DNA from: Chaenocephalus aceratus
Lineage: Eukaryota; Chordata; Actinopteri; Perciformes; Channichthyidae
NCBI GenBank assembly: GCA_023974075.1
Contig: CM043808.1
Location: forward strand, 23,843,078 to 23,907,077
Direction: 5' to 3'
Length of the DNA stretch: 64,000 nucleotides
This document shows, one piece after another, positions 33,855 to 53,976 of the stretch (the first letter of the stretch is position 1; each line of letters opens with the position of its first letter). A program made the position numbers and the translations under genes. The notes under the pieces were generated by a model, which was given only the letters and a program-made list of their open reading frames with translations, did no database searches and was not told the origin of the DNA.

Positions 33855-36672
33855 CTAGAGAGGAACACAAGAGAAAGGAAGGGATGCTCGTTAATCAACT
33901 TCCTCTCAAACATGTCAATAGCCTTTGGTGTGTCTTAGATTTCAGATTTTAGTTCATGCTTGATGATAAGGGCTATTTCATATCAATGGCACACCCTAGC
34001 TTCCTCATTTAATATCACTTGTTAGGCTGGACAGGGCTCCAGCTCAGGTTGTAAATGGTTGCATACTGCAATGCAAATATCAAGGGCATTGGCCAAATCA
34101 ATGGAATGTCTAGTGGTATTTACCTTGTAGCAATGGTCTAATTTACTGGTTACTTTTCAAGCATTCAGATGAAGGAGAAAAAGATTTGTTTGTTGCCTTG
34201 AGAACATTCCACAGTTGCTCAATCCAGACACAATGTTGCTTCACAATGGGTGTCTTGGTTTGTATTTCCCTTTCTGTCTGTGCTAACCTGTGGCAAACAC
34301 CCACACCAATGCAGACCCTTGAGTTGTTGTGTTGCTATTGTTAGTCGGATTGTCCCTTACACAATGGCGCTGCCTTTCACATTTTTAAATACATGGTTGT
34401 CATATTCATCATGACGCCTGGGTATGATTACTGCAAAAAATAAGACCACGGTCTAGACAATCGCCATCTAATACATGCCAACAGAATTGCTAGTGGTGCT
34501 AAATAAATGGTTGCATACAGAAACATGTTGTTGGTTGTCACAATGGTGTTGGACCTTTCCCATCTACCTTTGCAAGACACTGAGTCTTTGATATTTAGGC
34601 TTTAATAGCTGACGCTACTTTTTGGATTTTCCTTCTTGCTATAGAGATAAATACATAAACTTGGACAAAAGGCACCATTTATGCATCTCAATTTGGATTA
34701 AAAGAAAAGTACCAACAAAATTCAGACAAGCATTAGTTGCCATAAATCGAAGAAAGCAGAAGCACTGTAATTATCAAGTACATTGACGAAGACAATAATT
34801 ACATATAAAGTGTAATTGCTTTAAGAATGTCAGGGAAAGTCTGAAATCTAAATTTGATTACAGTAATTATTTGACTGAATGTCCTTTTGATTTTCTGATG
34901 CTGGTCACACGCAGAGCCGTTCAAATTCAAATTCAATTCACACATTCACATTTGACAGGCACTGACCTTGTATTTCCACAACTCACACTAAGTGCTAAAA
35001 AGATGTAAAAAAATATAAAAATATGTAACTTCTTACAGTTACAATACTGTTTTCATATTCTCACAGTCTCTATCTGTTTAGCCTCCCAATTCCTGACATT
35101 CCGGCTGACCACAGCCTGCCTGACCACCCGCCATACAACAACCACTAGCCCTTCCTGATTTATCCTCAGTTCCACCCAAAAACACATTTCAAATACAAAC
35201 ACAACATACACGTCTGAATAATGTATTAATGTGAGTAAATGTAAATGTCTGAGAGAATTTATGCAGCAAGACAGAAAAAAGATTGAGTTTAATTACAAGA
35301 TTAGGAGTGTAATCCTGAGAAGCCTCCACTCCTAGGCAATGAATGAAAGCCCTATTTCCATGGAGGAGAGACAGGTTTGTGTGTGTGCAAGTACAGTGGT
35401 CCATTTTGCGTCAGGCCGGTGCCAAACTGGCTCACAACCTTGTCTCTGTGAAGAGATCCGTTAAGATACGATTACTGGCTCCCAAGACCCCACAGCTAGG
35501 CCAGCCGAAGTGGAACCACACATGCAGAGTATCAGACAGAAGCCTTCCAAGTTTCCCCTTAACTTTTTCCAAGGTCTCGCTCCACAGAAAGGCCAGCTTT
35601 GACGGGAAAAACATGATGCAAATAAATAGAGCAGACAAGCAAGAGAAGGATGACATTAGAGGGCCTCATACCAGCTCAGTGGGCGTTTGACACTAGTCTT
35701 TATCATCAAAGCTTGATACACCGGTGACCCGGCAGCTCTGGTGTTGTGGCAACATTGAGATCCAATGCCCTATAGGACAGCGTCTCTCTCTCTCTGCCAG
35801 CAGCACCGGTTCAGCCTTAACCCACCTCACTTCAAAGCATCGAAGATCACAGACTCGAAAACATGAAACGTGAAACTTAGAACAAGCTCAAAGAATCTCG
35901 CTCTCTCTCTCTCACCTTTCAAATAGGTACCTTGGAGGTCTTTTTGGTATGGGGACACCTCTTTTGAGAGCACTTTAGCAGAAGGCTCGCTTGTTAGACT
36001 GGTCTGTGATGGAAAGATAACAGGTTTGATTCTGGCAAACATGACTGTACTGTTACCAAGTTAAGAAAATAAACCTGCTTATTCCTGTTCTGGCTGGAAC
36101 TTTATTTATCCAAGTATTTGCTTTGGCTACTTCGGGAAGTACAAGCTTAAAACAAAACATCTGACACATGTCAATGATTGTATTGGCACATGGAGCTTTA
36201 GAGTTAGCAATTGTTTGTAGTTATGTTTCGGACTCACTGATAACTCTAAAAGGAATAGATTTGGGGGGAAATTATACTTGTTTTCAACTTGCGGGTTTGA
36301 CGAGAAGTTTGCAACCACTGTTGTGTGTGTTTGACGAGAAGTTTGCAACCACTGTTGTGTGTGTTTAGCATAGAGCTAGCACAGGAGGCTTAGTTAGCAT
36401 GAAGACTGGACAAGCCATTATGTACAGGAAGTTAGCCTTAATGCTGGTAATATTTCCTAGGTATCCATTGAGCTGTAGAGGTTCTGGTAGTAATATTTTT
36501 AAACTTTGGTTTGGAGGAAGAGCTGTTTCTCTCTGCTTTCTGTCTCTAGGCTTAAGCTAGACTTAGCATCGAGCCACTTATCTCATCACATGTGAACGGG
36601 AATATTTTCCAACATGTTGAATTATTCTTCAGAGTATAACATTCACTCCCCTTTTTAGTTTTGTATTACTCC
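33855..36672. other. plekhg1 5' intron or flank, no coding exon recognised
   Basis: AT-rich sequence upstream of the first recognised coding exon. That exon starts at a good acceptor (pyrimidine tract plus TAG at 33857-33855), so at least one 5' exon exists further right. A 34-bp tandem duplication lies at 36299-36366. Confidence 0.5.
36299..36366 (+). repeat. Perfect 34-bp tandem duplication
   Basis: Two identical copies, 36299-36332 and 36333-36366, each beginning GACGAGAAGTTTGCAACCAC. Perfect identity suggests a very recent duplication or an assembly artefact. Confidence 0.9.
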
Positions 36673-36799
36673 CAGGGCCGCCCCTGGACAACTTGGGGCC
36701 CCAAGCGACAGTGTGAGATGAGGCCCCCCCCCCCCAACCGACAGGAGTGAACACATTTTTTTGGAAACAAAGTAGGCTACTTTGCAAATATAATTCCTG

Positions 36800-36834
<35 letters not shown>

Positions 36835-37885
36835 CAACACAGTTACTTTTTTACAGTGAGGTAAAGGGTAAATGTGCATGTCGTTCAGTATGCGTTTACA
36901 GGTGAATACGTCTGCATTTCCTGCCAAATACTAGCCTCAAAAAGATTAAATATAATTAATGCAAATAAACTACTTCTACTACTAATAATAGTAATAATAA
37001 TCATAATCAATTCAATAATATAAATACTATATATTTATTATAATATGTTGTAATATAGTCAAGACAAAACATGCTTATGACATGCTCAAAAACTGACATT
37101 TCTTAAATCTGTATTCAAATGTAGTTCCCTCTGTCAGCAATGTATCAACAACTACACACATTCCTATCAGTATTTCTCTGTGTTGTGGTTGACATGATGA
37201 TGTCTGTTAGGAGTTAAAGTTTACCTTGCCTTGCCTTAAGGGGAGAGGCTGAGCATCACCATGAAATGTGCAAATTGACATAAAAATGAATAAAAGGGGA
37301 AAAAATGCTCCATGTTTTTTAAGCTGTAAACTTTAACTGTTATGTAAGCCAACTAGACTCTTCCTCCTGTACATTAGCAGATAAAAGGCATTACATACTT
37401 GAATGAATGGTAAATAAAGAATGCTGGAAATAACTGAATCTCCATTAGCCTATTGCTATGCAGAGACTGCCTTCTTCATGTCGTGAATTGCAGCTGATGT
37501 TTTTGGGCAATTGGCAATTTGACTTATACAACATTCGCAAGTTGTACATTTAACTCATACAATAACCCACCTTCGAGTGATGCTCTATAGTTTCTTCATG
37601 TTTTGTTTTTTTTCCCCTCTTGCCCCGGACTGAAACTGTCTTTTCACCAACATCTCTTCACCTGCACTAGTGGTCGTATCAAAGCCGTGATTGGTCAGAT
37701 GTCGATTCATTGCAACGGTGTCGGGTTACAGACGTGCTCCCCTTGTCACCTCTCACTCTCGCGTGTCAGCGGGGGGTGTGCGGAGAACCGTTCACAGCAG
37801 CTGAGGCCCTCTGGGCGGGGCCCCCTGCGCAAAGCGGGGCCCCATGCAGCCTGCGTGATTGGCCTGTTGGGAGGGGCGGCCCCTG
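36673..37885 (+). mobile_element. hAT-type non-autonomous element, 1213 bp
   Basis: Ends CAGGGCCGCCCCTGG and the inverse of CAGGGGCCGCCCCTCCC. Flanked by a perfect 8-bp duplication attactcc (36665-36672 and 37886-37893). GC-rich termini (GGGGCCCC blocks) around an AT-rich core with a (TTA)n tract at 36801-36834 and a C run near 36726. No transposase frame. Confidence 0.9.
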
Positions 37886-37893
37886 ATTACTCC

Positions 37894-38712
37894 CATACCA
37901 ATTCCCGAAGAAAATACCTGGTTTTCTAGCAGCTAAACGCTACATTTCCTTCACTAGCTAGTTGCTAATACTGTCTGTTTGCTGTTTGATGCTGGCAGGT
38001 GCAAACACTTGGTTTATCAGAGCTTTACTGGTGAAAGCAAGGTTGATAAGAGGGTATAGGCAAACAAAAACAACTAGCGAAATAAGCAAAACAAGATCTG
38101 TTAAGCTGCAAGTTTGGTGACAATATTTTTGTGGTTTGTCCCTAAAACTGGTACACTTAACAAAGACAGTAATTTGATCCATAGCTAAACATTGATTAAT
38201 GCAACTTTTATTCCAAAAAGCAAACATAGCAGGTCGCCGTAATGTCTGTTACTCTAAACTGAACCATTGCATACATGTTTTTAGCAGAAATATAAAATGT
38301 AATTCCTTGTTACTAGTTAGTAGAAGGAAACTGAAGTGTTTTTAAATCTACGTCTCAAAAGCAAGAAAAAGGTCAAGTCTGATGTGCTGAATCATAGCTT
38401 TCTGTAGTTTAATTTTGATCAAACACCGTTCCAAGAAAAGCAAGGAGGAATTGGAGGGTCTAAAAACTGAAGTAATGAAACTGTACTTTCCCTAGAGAAG
38501 TTTGGAACGGATTCAACGGGCATGTGTCCATCTCAATGTGTCTGACCCACTTAACAATAATTGAGATCAGAAATAGGGCAATCGACACACACTAAGCCTT
38601 GGCTTTTGGATAAGCAACACACTCCTTTCAAGTTACCGTCCACAACACAAATCACAAGGGTTATATTATATTGCACACCATGACATTAATAGGTAACTGA
38701 CCATTTGCGTTG
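37894..38712. other. Non-coding flank, nothing recognised
   Basis: AT-rich, no exon, RNA gene or complete repeat seen on either strand. Confidence 0.5.
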
Positions 38713-38735
38713 CGGGTGGGTGGGTGGGTGGGCGG
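38713..38735 (+). repeat. G-quadruplex-prone (GGGT)n tract
   Basis: Six GGG blocks separated by single bases (GGGTGGGTGGGTGGGTGGGC then GGG), directly beside a (CA)n array. Confidence 0.85.
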
Positions 38736-38736
<1 letters not shown>

Positions 38737-38811
<75 letters not shown>

Positions 38812-38962
38812 CACACACACACAACACACACACCACACACACACACACACACCACACACACACAACACACAACACACACACCACACACACACACAACACA
38901 CACACACAACACACACACACACACACACACACACACCACACACACACACACACACACACCAC

Positions 38963-39004
<42 letters not shown>
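38737..39004 (+). repeat. Long interrupted (CA)n array
   Basis: About 268 bp of CA with many one-base interruptions (AACA, CACC) in its second half. Confidence 0.95.
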
Positions 39005-46140
<7,136 letters not shown>

Positions 46141-47788
46141 CCCCTCTCTCTAATGGTCTGAGGGTCCGTTGACCCACGAAGCCCCTAAAGCTCCACTCCC
46201 AATCCAAATACCATCCACCTCCCCCTGCCATCTCCAACACTGACACACACACACACACACACGCACGCACACACACACACACACACACACACCCCCCCCA
46301 CCCATAATGAGCACCTCTAGCTTGGCAAACACAGAGGCAGCGTCTAAACTCCTGGGCTCAGCCAAGCACGACCTGTTGATGACAGAAACCTACAGCAGCA
46401 GTCCGGCTTATCTGATGCCCCCCCCGTATGCCTCCCTGCTGGAGATCGACCTGAGAAACAATACTGTTCCTCTCTCACTGGATATTATAATCACTCCATG
46501 AGCTGTGCAACACATGTAGACACGGTGTTTTAAAGACAAAGGGGATGAAAAGGGAGACGGTGAGGCTTAGGAGTTTGATAACAATCAAAGATTAGCTCGA
46601 TGTGTTGGCTGTAGATTCGATACAGCAGAGACAAAGATTGATTGAAAATGAAAGATTGTAGCAGCTTATGGTAAGCGCTCCAAACATTAATTTTCATTGT
46701 CGATATAATCCGCTGATACCTTTTTTATGACACTGGCTTTGGCAAGATGATGCATGTCGCAATTTCCCAGAGCCCAAGGTCAAGCCTTCCTTGGTTTTGG
46801 CTGGGTGTCTTAAAAATATGTTTATTAAAATGGGCTGATTCACCTTCCTTTCAAGAGTTAGATGGTAGGAGGTTAGCCTAGCTTAGCATAAAGACTTGAA
46901 ACAGGTGGAAAAAGCTAGCCTACCTCTTTCCAATTTTAAAATATCTGCCAACCATTCTCTCTTTAACTCACATTGTATCTCATTTGTTTGAACCACACAC
47001 AACCAAATGTAAAAATAACAATGCTACTGAGTTGCATTGTGGGAAATGTAGGATCCACTGTTTTTTAAGCTTGATCCACTTTAAGGACAAACATGAATGA
47101 AATCTCCGCCTCGACAGCCTCAATTTGAAAACTTGTTTTAATCTGAAAATCCCCCTAGTGCCTCAAATGCTCCATACCTAACTCCTTCTCAACAGCACTG
47201 CCCTCATTCGGCTTTGTTCCAAAGAAATGTCCCCTTCAAATCTCATCCCTCCTCACTCTGAGAGCATTACCAAACAGACCTCCCTCCCTTTCAGGGCTCA
47301 CAACAAGCTACACTGAGAAAAACACCCTCCATGCACACAGAGTCAGAATTGATGGTTGGGAGTTTGCGATGTTTGCCAAGATGATTGGGAGCCATAGCGG
47401 TTGTGGTGGTTACTATGACGACAGCGAGGCATTCATCTCCAAGGCAGAGTGGCAAGTGGAGAGAGAGAGAGAGAGAGAGAGGGAGGATGGCGGGAGAAAA
47501 TGCTTATTGTCAATAAACCACTCCATTCCTCAAAACACTCGGGCAGTGCAAACAGTGAGGCGGGGCACAGGGTTCATACATACTCTATTCAACTTTTACT
47601 GGTGCACACATACACTATCATGTGTTTTCAAACAGCATTGTAAACTCAGACTTAAAAGACCAGAGGCTCTTGAAAATGTTTAAGTGTGTGTGTTTCATCA
47701 GAAATAAAAACTGTCCCCATCCACTTAAGCATGTCCGGAGGAGGCCTGAAGGCAGAGGACTTATTTGACGGTAGTTATTTTGGTGGGT

Positions 47789-47790
<2 letters not shown>

Positions 47791-47857
<67 letters not shown>
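47791..47857 (+). repeat. (TG)n microsatellite
   Basis: Sixty-seven bases of uninterrupted TG on the plus strand. Confidence 0.95.
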
Positions 47858-47860
<3 letters not shown>

Positions 47861-50002
47861 AGATCAGGTCCAATCTCTTACTCAGACGGCCTGACAGCTT
47901 CTTCATTTTCTCAGCTGTCCACGGTTTAAAGTGAAGGCTGTTTCTGTGGTAACGTATACAGCGCTTTGGAGGACTGAAGTGAGAGAAGAAGAGGGAAATA
48001 CATTCAGACTGAGGGAGGCTGTGACTAATGACAGGAGTTTGTGGATGGAGGGGTCATTCATATACAGTTTCCCCCTCCCTCTGTGACCCTGTCTGTCTTT
48101 GTCACCGGCGAGATGGATCATCTGCAGACACACTCTCTTTCTCTCTCTCTCTCAAGCACACACACAGATTCTTAAAGTGTCACAACTCTTAAAGCTTTTG
48201 TTCGTGCCGCCTGAGCTCTTCATTAACCCCTTAACACTCAGTTTAGTCCCCCTTGTTCGCCCCTTAAGGAACTTTAAGGTTGGAAGATCTTTCCTAAGTG
48301 TCTGATAGTATTACATGTTCTATGTGCAAGTCTTTCAAAGTGAATTGAAACATATATATATATCCACCTATTGGCAGGACAACATCAGTACCTGGACCTT
48401 TCTATTGTGGTCATGCGTAAAAGAACACCGAGTGAAGTCAAAAATGATTGAAGACATAATTGGGAACTGTTCGGATGGAGGGAGGCCCTTTCAAAAACAA
48501 TTGGAAGGTAATTGGGCGACACATCTGTCAATCAATCTCCTGTCAATGCCAGTCAGTAGAAGAGTAATTACATCTTTTAATTGACAAAAGCCATCTGTAC
48601 AGTTTATTTTTCTTACCGTAAAGGAATGCTTTTTAGTTCCGTTATAACTGATTATCTCTTAAGGATCCCCAATTTCAGTTTTGACAACAGTCGCATCTGC
48701 ATGCTGCGTCACACACACCTAAACCACGGCTGTAGCTGCCAGTGGCTCCTCACGGGATGCTAATATGTTTACACCACTGTGGTTCAAACACAAGCGCATT
48801 ACTTAAAGATTGAAAGGTGGATTTTTGTTGGATCTCATAATCCTGTGATCCTTGTTGTATATGACATCATTCAAGGATAAAAAGTAATCTGACATTTTGG
48901 GAAATACAATTAATCCCTTTGCAGCAAAGAAAATACTAGCTGAAATGAAAAGATCAATACCCTAATACCGTTATATATGAAGCTACAGCCAGCAGCTGTT
49001 GACGACGTCACTTTCAAAAAGTAACATTTGAGGTGTAAGAGGTTTGTATCCCCATGTTTAGTGGCACCTCTGATTTCAGACTTCCTGTTGAGCTCATTAT
49101 AGAAAGCAATCTAGGTTGTCCAGTTAGTGTTGCATTGCAGCACACTTAACAGCACATTTGTCTGATTCAATCATCAGAGTCTATGAATCAGGAGCCCAAT
49201 TGTAGCCAACAACAACCAGTGAGAAACTATTAACATGTTCTGTGCCATGGTTATTTTCATTGGTGTAAAATCTACAATCCTGATTCACTCTGTAATATCC
49301 TGCATTTTCCCTATCCCAGATATATGAGTTTCCCAGATTCCCGGATGGTATTCCCTCGAGCTGCAGCAGTCTCCGATCAGTGCCAGGACAAGTCCAGGAA
49401 TTTCTGACTCTTGTCGGCCAAAAACTGACCAAATCACTGGTTTCAGCTTCTATAAGAAAAGGAATTCCTCAAAATGTGTCCGGAGGAGCAGCCATGAAAA
49501 CAAGGAGCGTCTTCGCCATTCCAGCAGACTAAACAACAGCGACACAGGAATAACTACAGCTGCTACGTCAACAACAACAAGGTCAACAGCCGCAGCTAAT
49601 GATAGAGCAGGGTGGCACCACGGCCATTGCAGAACCCAGAGAAAAGTATTTACGACAGGAGATAATGTCAGTATTCAAATATGCAGCGGGTTGGTATTCA
49701 CATTAACAGATCCAGATAAATGACGAAAAGGAAAATGACCGGGACGAGGAGAGGAGAAAAACAGGTGGTTTACAGGAACCATAACTTTCTTTTTCTATAA
49801 TAAGATAATAGTTTTTGGCTGTGGGGATTGAAGATGTATTTACACTTCAACACTTCATGAAGCAATACATTGTTGATGTGTTCTATCTTTTTTTATATTG
49901 TATTGTTTTTGAGTATCGTATTGCGCAAAGTTATATTTTTGTTCTAAGATATAAGAAGAGTTGAGTGTGACTGAAAAGAAAGTGCTTCATTTATTCCTGG
50001 TT

Positions 50003-50003
<1 letters not shown>

Positions 50004-50047
<44 letters not shown>

Positions 50048-50068
50048 TGCGCGCGCGCGCGTGCGCAC
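50004..50068 (+). repeat. (GT)n followed by (GC)n, Z-DNA-prone
   Basis: GT tract passing into a GCGCGCGCGCGCG run and GTGCGCAC. Sixty-five bases of almost perfectly alternating purine and pyrimidine. Confidence 0.9.
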
Positions 50069-53062
50069 AGAGCTATTGTGTGCTCAGTGAGTATGTGAGC
50101 ATGTGTGGCGGATATACGGAGGAAGCTGTGTTTGGCCTCAGATTAAAATGCAGGACGAGGGTCCCGCTCCAGGAAAGGAGACCAGCAGAGCGCAGACATA
50201 GGGACTTTTGTCCCATTAGGGAAACACATGACACCATCTAAAATAATAAAGTACACATATAGTACTTAAACTATAGTGACAAACTACAATACAAACATTT
50301 AAGATGCACACTAATTTCATGGTGTTCTTAAGAGCAAAACAAAACATGATATAGTCATTTTCATCATTAAAAGTAAACTGTCATGTATAAAAACAGTTAG
50401 AATATATATCAATGAATGTTACTTACCACTAAAGTGAGGCCTTATCATCAGGTAATTATGGAAATGAATAATCTCAGACTATTTTACAGTTATAAACAAA
50501 CGAAGATGATCCAAATGCAAGCCTCTGATACAAGGAAAACTTCCGACCACAAATATATGAAGTCTCATCTGATATGCCACCAGCATTAACAAACCAGAAA
50601 CACAGTAAAAGTCAGTTTACCAACAACTATGCTACAAAACCATACATCTCAGTTTTTTAAAAAGATTTATGGCATGACAACAAATGGGTCCATCCCATTT
50701 TGTCTATAAATCAGTGTCCCTCAGAAACTGGGTGCTCCAGTTAAAGTTCCCAGAATGAGGACACACCACAAAGGACATCACACGTGCACATACACACACA
50801 CAACCAAGACACACGCACCACACTAAATGTTTCAGGTAAAATCTGAAGAGTAAGAGTTATGTTAAATCCAATGTTCATCGTCACACTTTTCCTATGGAGA
50901 TACGGCCGTTCTTCTAACACTTAAGCTATTTCTTAAGTATTTTTTTCCGAGTTACAGTAGAACTGCACTCAGAAATACACATAGGTGAAAGTATTATTAT
51001 TTCTCTACCCAGCATCCACTAAGCTTACATCCAAACAGGTAGCCACAGTCTGACATGGCTCCGTATCACAAAAGTGGGCAAAGGTGCCATTAGAGTCGTG
51101 CTAAATTTAGACTCTGGACCGAGTAATTGGAGGTCAGACTGGGTTTGTTGGAATCCACCTCTGTAATTATGATTAAATAAAAAGCTGGGCTGTTAAGAAA
51201 GGACTCCAACTCTGCACTGTCATCAGAGCCTGTTGGGAGAACTATTTACAGTCAATTAAACCAGAAACTGAGGCCAGTTTACAGCACCACACAAAGACAA
51301 TGACAGCTCACCTCAGAGAGACCATTCCCACGATTAGCCTTTCCTCAGCCGCTGGTATCCCAGTATCCTGTCATAGGTTAGATCCATGTCCAGGCATGCG
51401 AAAAGTTTCACACTACATGTATAGTCTTAAAAAAGCCTCACAGAGGAAGGTGCGGGGCTCGTGTCAAAGCGGCCCGGTCCGTGGTCCACCTCTCTATGAG
51501 GTCAGTTCAGATAAAGAGAGACACTGAGAGGAAAGAGGGAGAGAGAGAGAGACGGGGGAACAGATGGAAGCAAAAACGCAACTGACTGCCCACTGCGAGG
51601 GGAGGGGGAGAGAGAGAAGAGCTCGCACATCCAAGCAGCCAACTTCCTGACCAATTACTGCAGCAAGACTAGTCTCTCTGCCTCTATCAAACCGGGGCCC
51701 TTGCTCCCTCCTCTCTCTCTCTCTCTGTGGTGTGGGATCGCCGCAAGAACTGGAGAGCGTCCAGCGCTGCAGGCGACAAGTGACAGAAAAAAGCGAGGGC
51801 AAGCTGTTGAAACTGTCACTAGAAGGGTCGTAATCAAGAATTTATGTGAGGTAATGGTGATTAGCAGCAGACGGGTGTTGGGCGGGTGGGTGAGACAGAA
51901 AGCTGCATGTAGAAGAGGAGAGGAAAAGAGGGCAGAGCAAGGACAAGATGTCTCATGCTAACCCCAAAAATAACCAAAAGTGGGGCACACTGCATCAGTT
52001 TAGAAACTCTAGTTCTGCAACTTTCATGACTTTGACTTCCCAGTGTCTGGTTGAATAGACAACCCAAAAATCCACCACTGGTGCAACCTGCTGTAAGCTG
52101 GGCTATGAGCACATACTGAAAATATCCAAGCCAGTGGTCATTGTGTGTGTGAGTAATTTGGTCATTGTTCTGCATCCTAACTGAGCAGGACAGAGGAAAG
52201 TCCCCTCTCTCAGAGCCAGTGGCTGTTGTTCCTGCCTCCTAGCAAGGCTTCCTGAGATTGATAAAGCAGCTCCTAACTCTGTCAGCCCACACACTTTCTC
52301 ACTTCCATGTTGTCATGCAAGTTTTTCCAAGGAATAACAAATTGCCACGTGGTTACAGTGCAAAAAACATTGAACTTAGGTAAGAAAACAACCTAAATTC
52401 ACTTCACTATATCACTCAAAAACGAAATAAATGACAAAGATCTTCATTAATTCAAACATGAGGTGTGCACATACACAATAGGTCTTGCATTGACTTCTAG
52501 CATACGTCAATCAACTGAGGAACTTTTGTAACCCCGCTGTCTGTGACCTGGTGACCAGTGACCATACAGTACAAACAGAGCTGATGTGGGTCAGCGACTT
52601 GCTGCAATTATCCCAGCCTGGATAAACACACACACACAGTGCGAGCCTTTGTAACCAAACACTACACCTTGCACTTTAAAACACACAGGGACAATTACAG
52701 ACCATATCACCGTGTCGGAGGGAAACAAGCCGATAGCCCGCTGAGAGCTGGCCCTTCTTATCGTGGCTTTTATTCTGCTTCGAGGACAAGACGGGTGGAG
52801 TTTAGTAGAAGTGCCAGGTAGCTGTCAAACAAAGGATATTATAGTAAATAGATTTTTCAACGGTTTTCCTGAGATTGTTCTCAAATCTGATCGTATACCA
52901 TAAGACAAAACTCTTTTGCTGAGGTATTCCTTTAAGTCTTGATTATTCTGAGACTGAGTTACACACAGTAAGATAATGATACTTGATGAACAGCATATAG
53001 GAAGATGTTGCAGTCTGGACACAATTAAAACTGTATATGAACACTATTCTAGACACATTTAA

Positions 53063-53972
53063 AGGTGACCTATCATGCAAAATGCTCTTTTGTACGTCTT
53101 TTATACATGAATATGTGTCCCCGGTGTGTCAGGGAACTCACCAAGTGTCAGAAAACACAACCCTCTCTCTTTTCCTCCATACCCAAATCTCTAAAAACGG
53201 GCTGCAACGGAGTTGATTATTATTTGAATTTTTTGACGTCAGAAAAGGGGTGCCGAGAGACCGCTCGAAAGCACTGGAGACGCTGTAGTACATATGCCAG
53301 GCCTGTAAGTGGCGCTGTAGTCTGCCACAAAAGCAGCGAAGAAGACTTCCCGCGCATGGTTGCCCTTCTGTTTATTCTCCGCTGTGGACGCTCAGGTCTT
53401 TTTCTCCCTCCCACAGGCAAGCGTTTGCTCTTGCTGCTGTAATTCTCTCCGGTTAGTCCACCAGCAGATGACAAACACCCACCTCTCCGCCTCTTCCAAG
53501 GGACGAGGGGACCGTGCAGCAGAGTTCAGTTAGATTTTTGTTCGCCGGTCAACATGTCCGTTAAAGTTGAAATCTTCCGGACAAAATTAGAAAAGTGCCG
53601 GTCAAAGGTCTTCTTTGTTATTTATTGAGCTTTAAAACAAATTGATAACGACTCGATATAATCATATAAGAATAAAACGCGGAGGACGGAGCCTCTCTTT
53701 CCTCCCCCTCTTCTGAGAGCCCAGCAGCTGATCTCTGAGCACGCTCCCCTCTCCTGCAGGGGGGCGTGGTCAGCTGCAGCTCATTTGCATTAAAGCTACG
53801 TCACAAAATCAGCCCTTGCAAAAACAGGGCTGGAAAAGAGCAAATAGAGCTAAATGAGGCATGGCTAAAATGCATGATCTGTTTGGTATTTTGAAAAAAA
53901 AACTTCACAGACATGTTTTTGTATAGGTATGGCCCTACAATATATTTTTCAAATATAGCATGATAGGTCACT
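53063..53972 (+). mobile_element. TTAA-flanked DNA transposon, non-autonomous, 910 bp
   Basis: Termini AGGTGACCTATCATGC and the inverse of AGTGACCTATCATGC, flanked by TTAA at 53059-53062 and 53973-53976. The first 150 bases match the short element at 885-1083. Internal sequence is non-coding. The TTAA target points to piggyBac- or Kolobok-type mobilisation. Confidence 0.88.
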
Positions 53973-53976
53973 TTAA

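Larger units (their letters stand above)
46291..53058. other. plekhg1 5' flank, no coding exon recognised
   Basis: Contains GA repeat 47457-47480, (TG)n 47791-47857 and an alternating purine-pyrimidine tract at 50004-50068. The stretch 46850-46930 (GTTAGCCTAGCTTAGCATAA) resembles a dispersed teleost sequence I recall only loosely. CpG-bearing sequence at 51440-51800. Confidence 0.45.
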
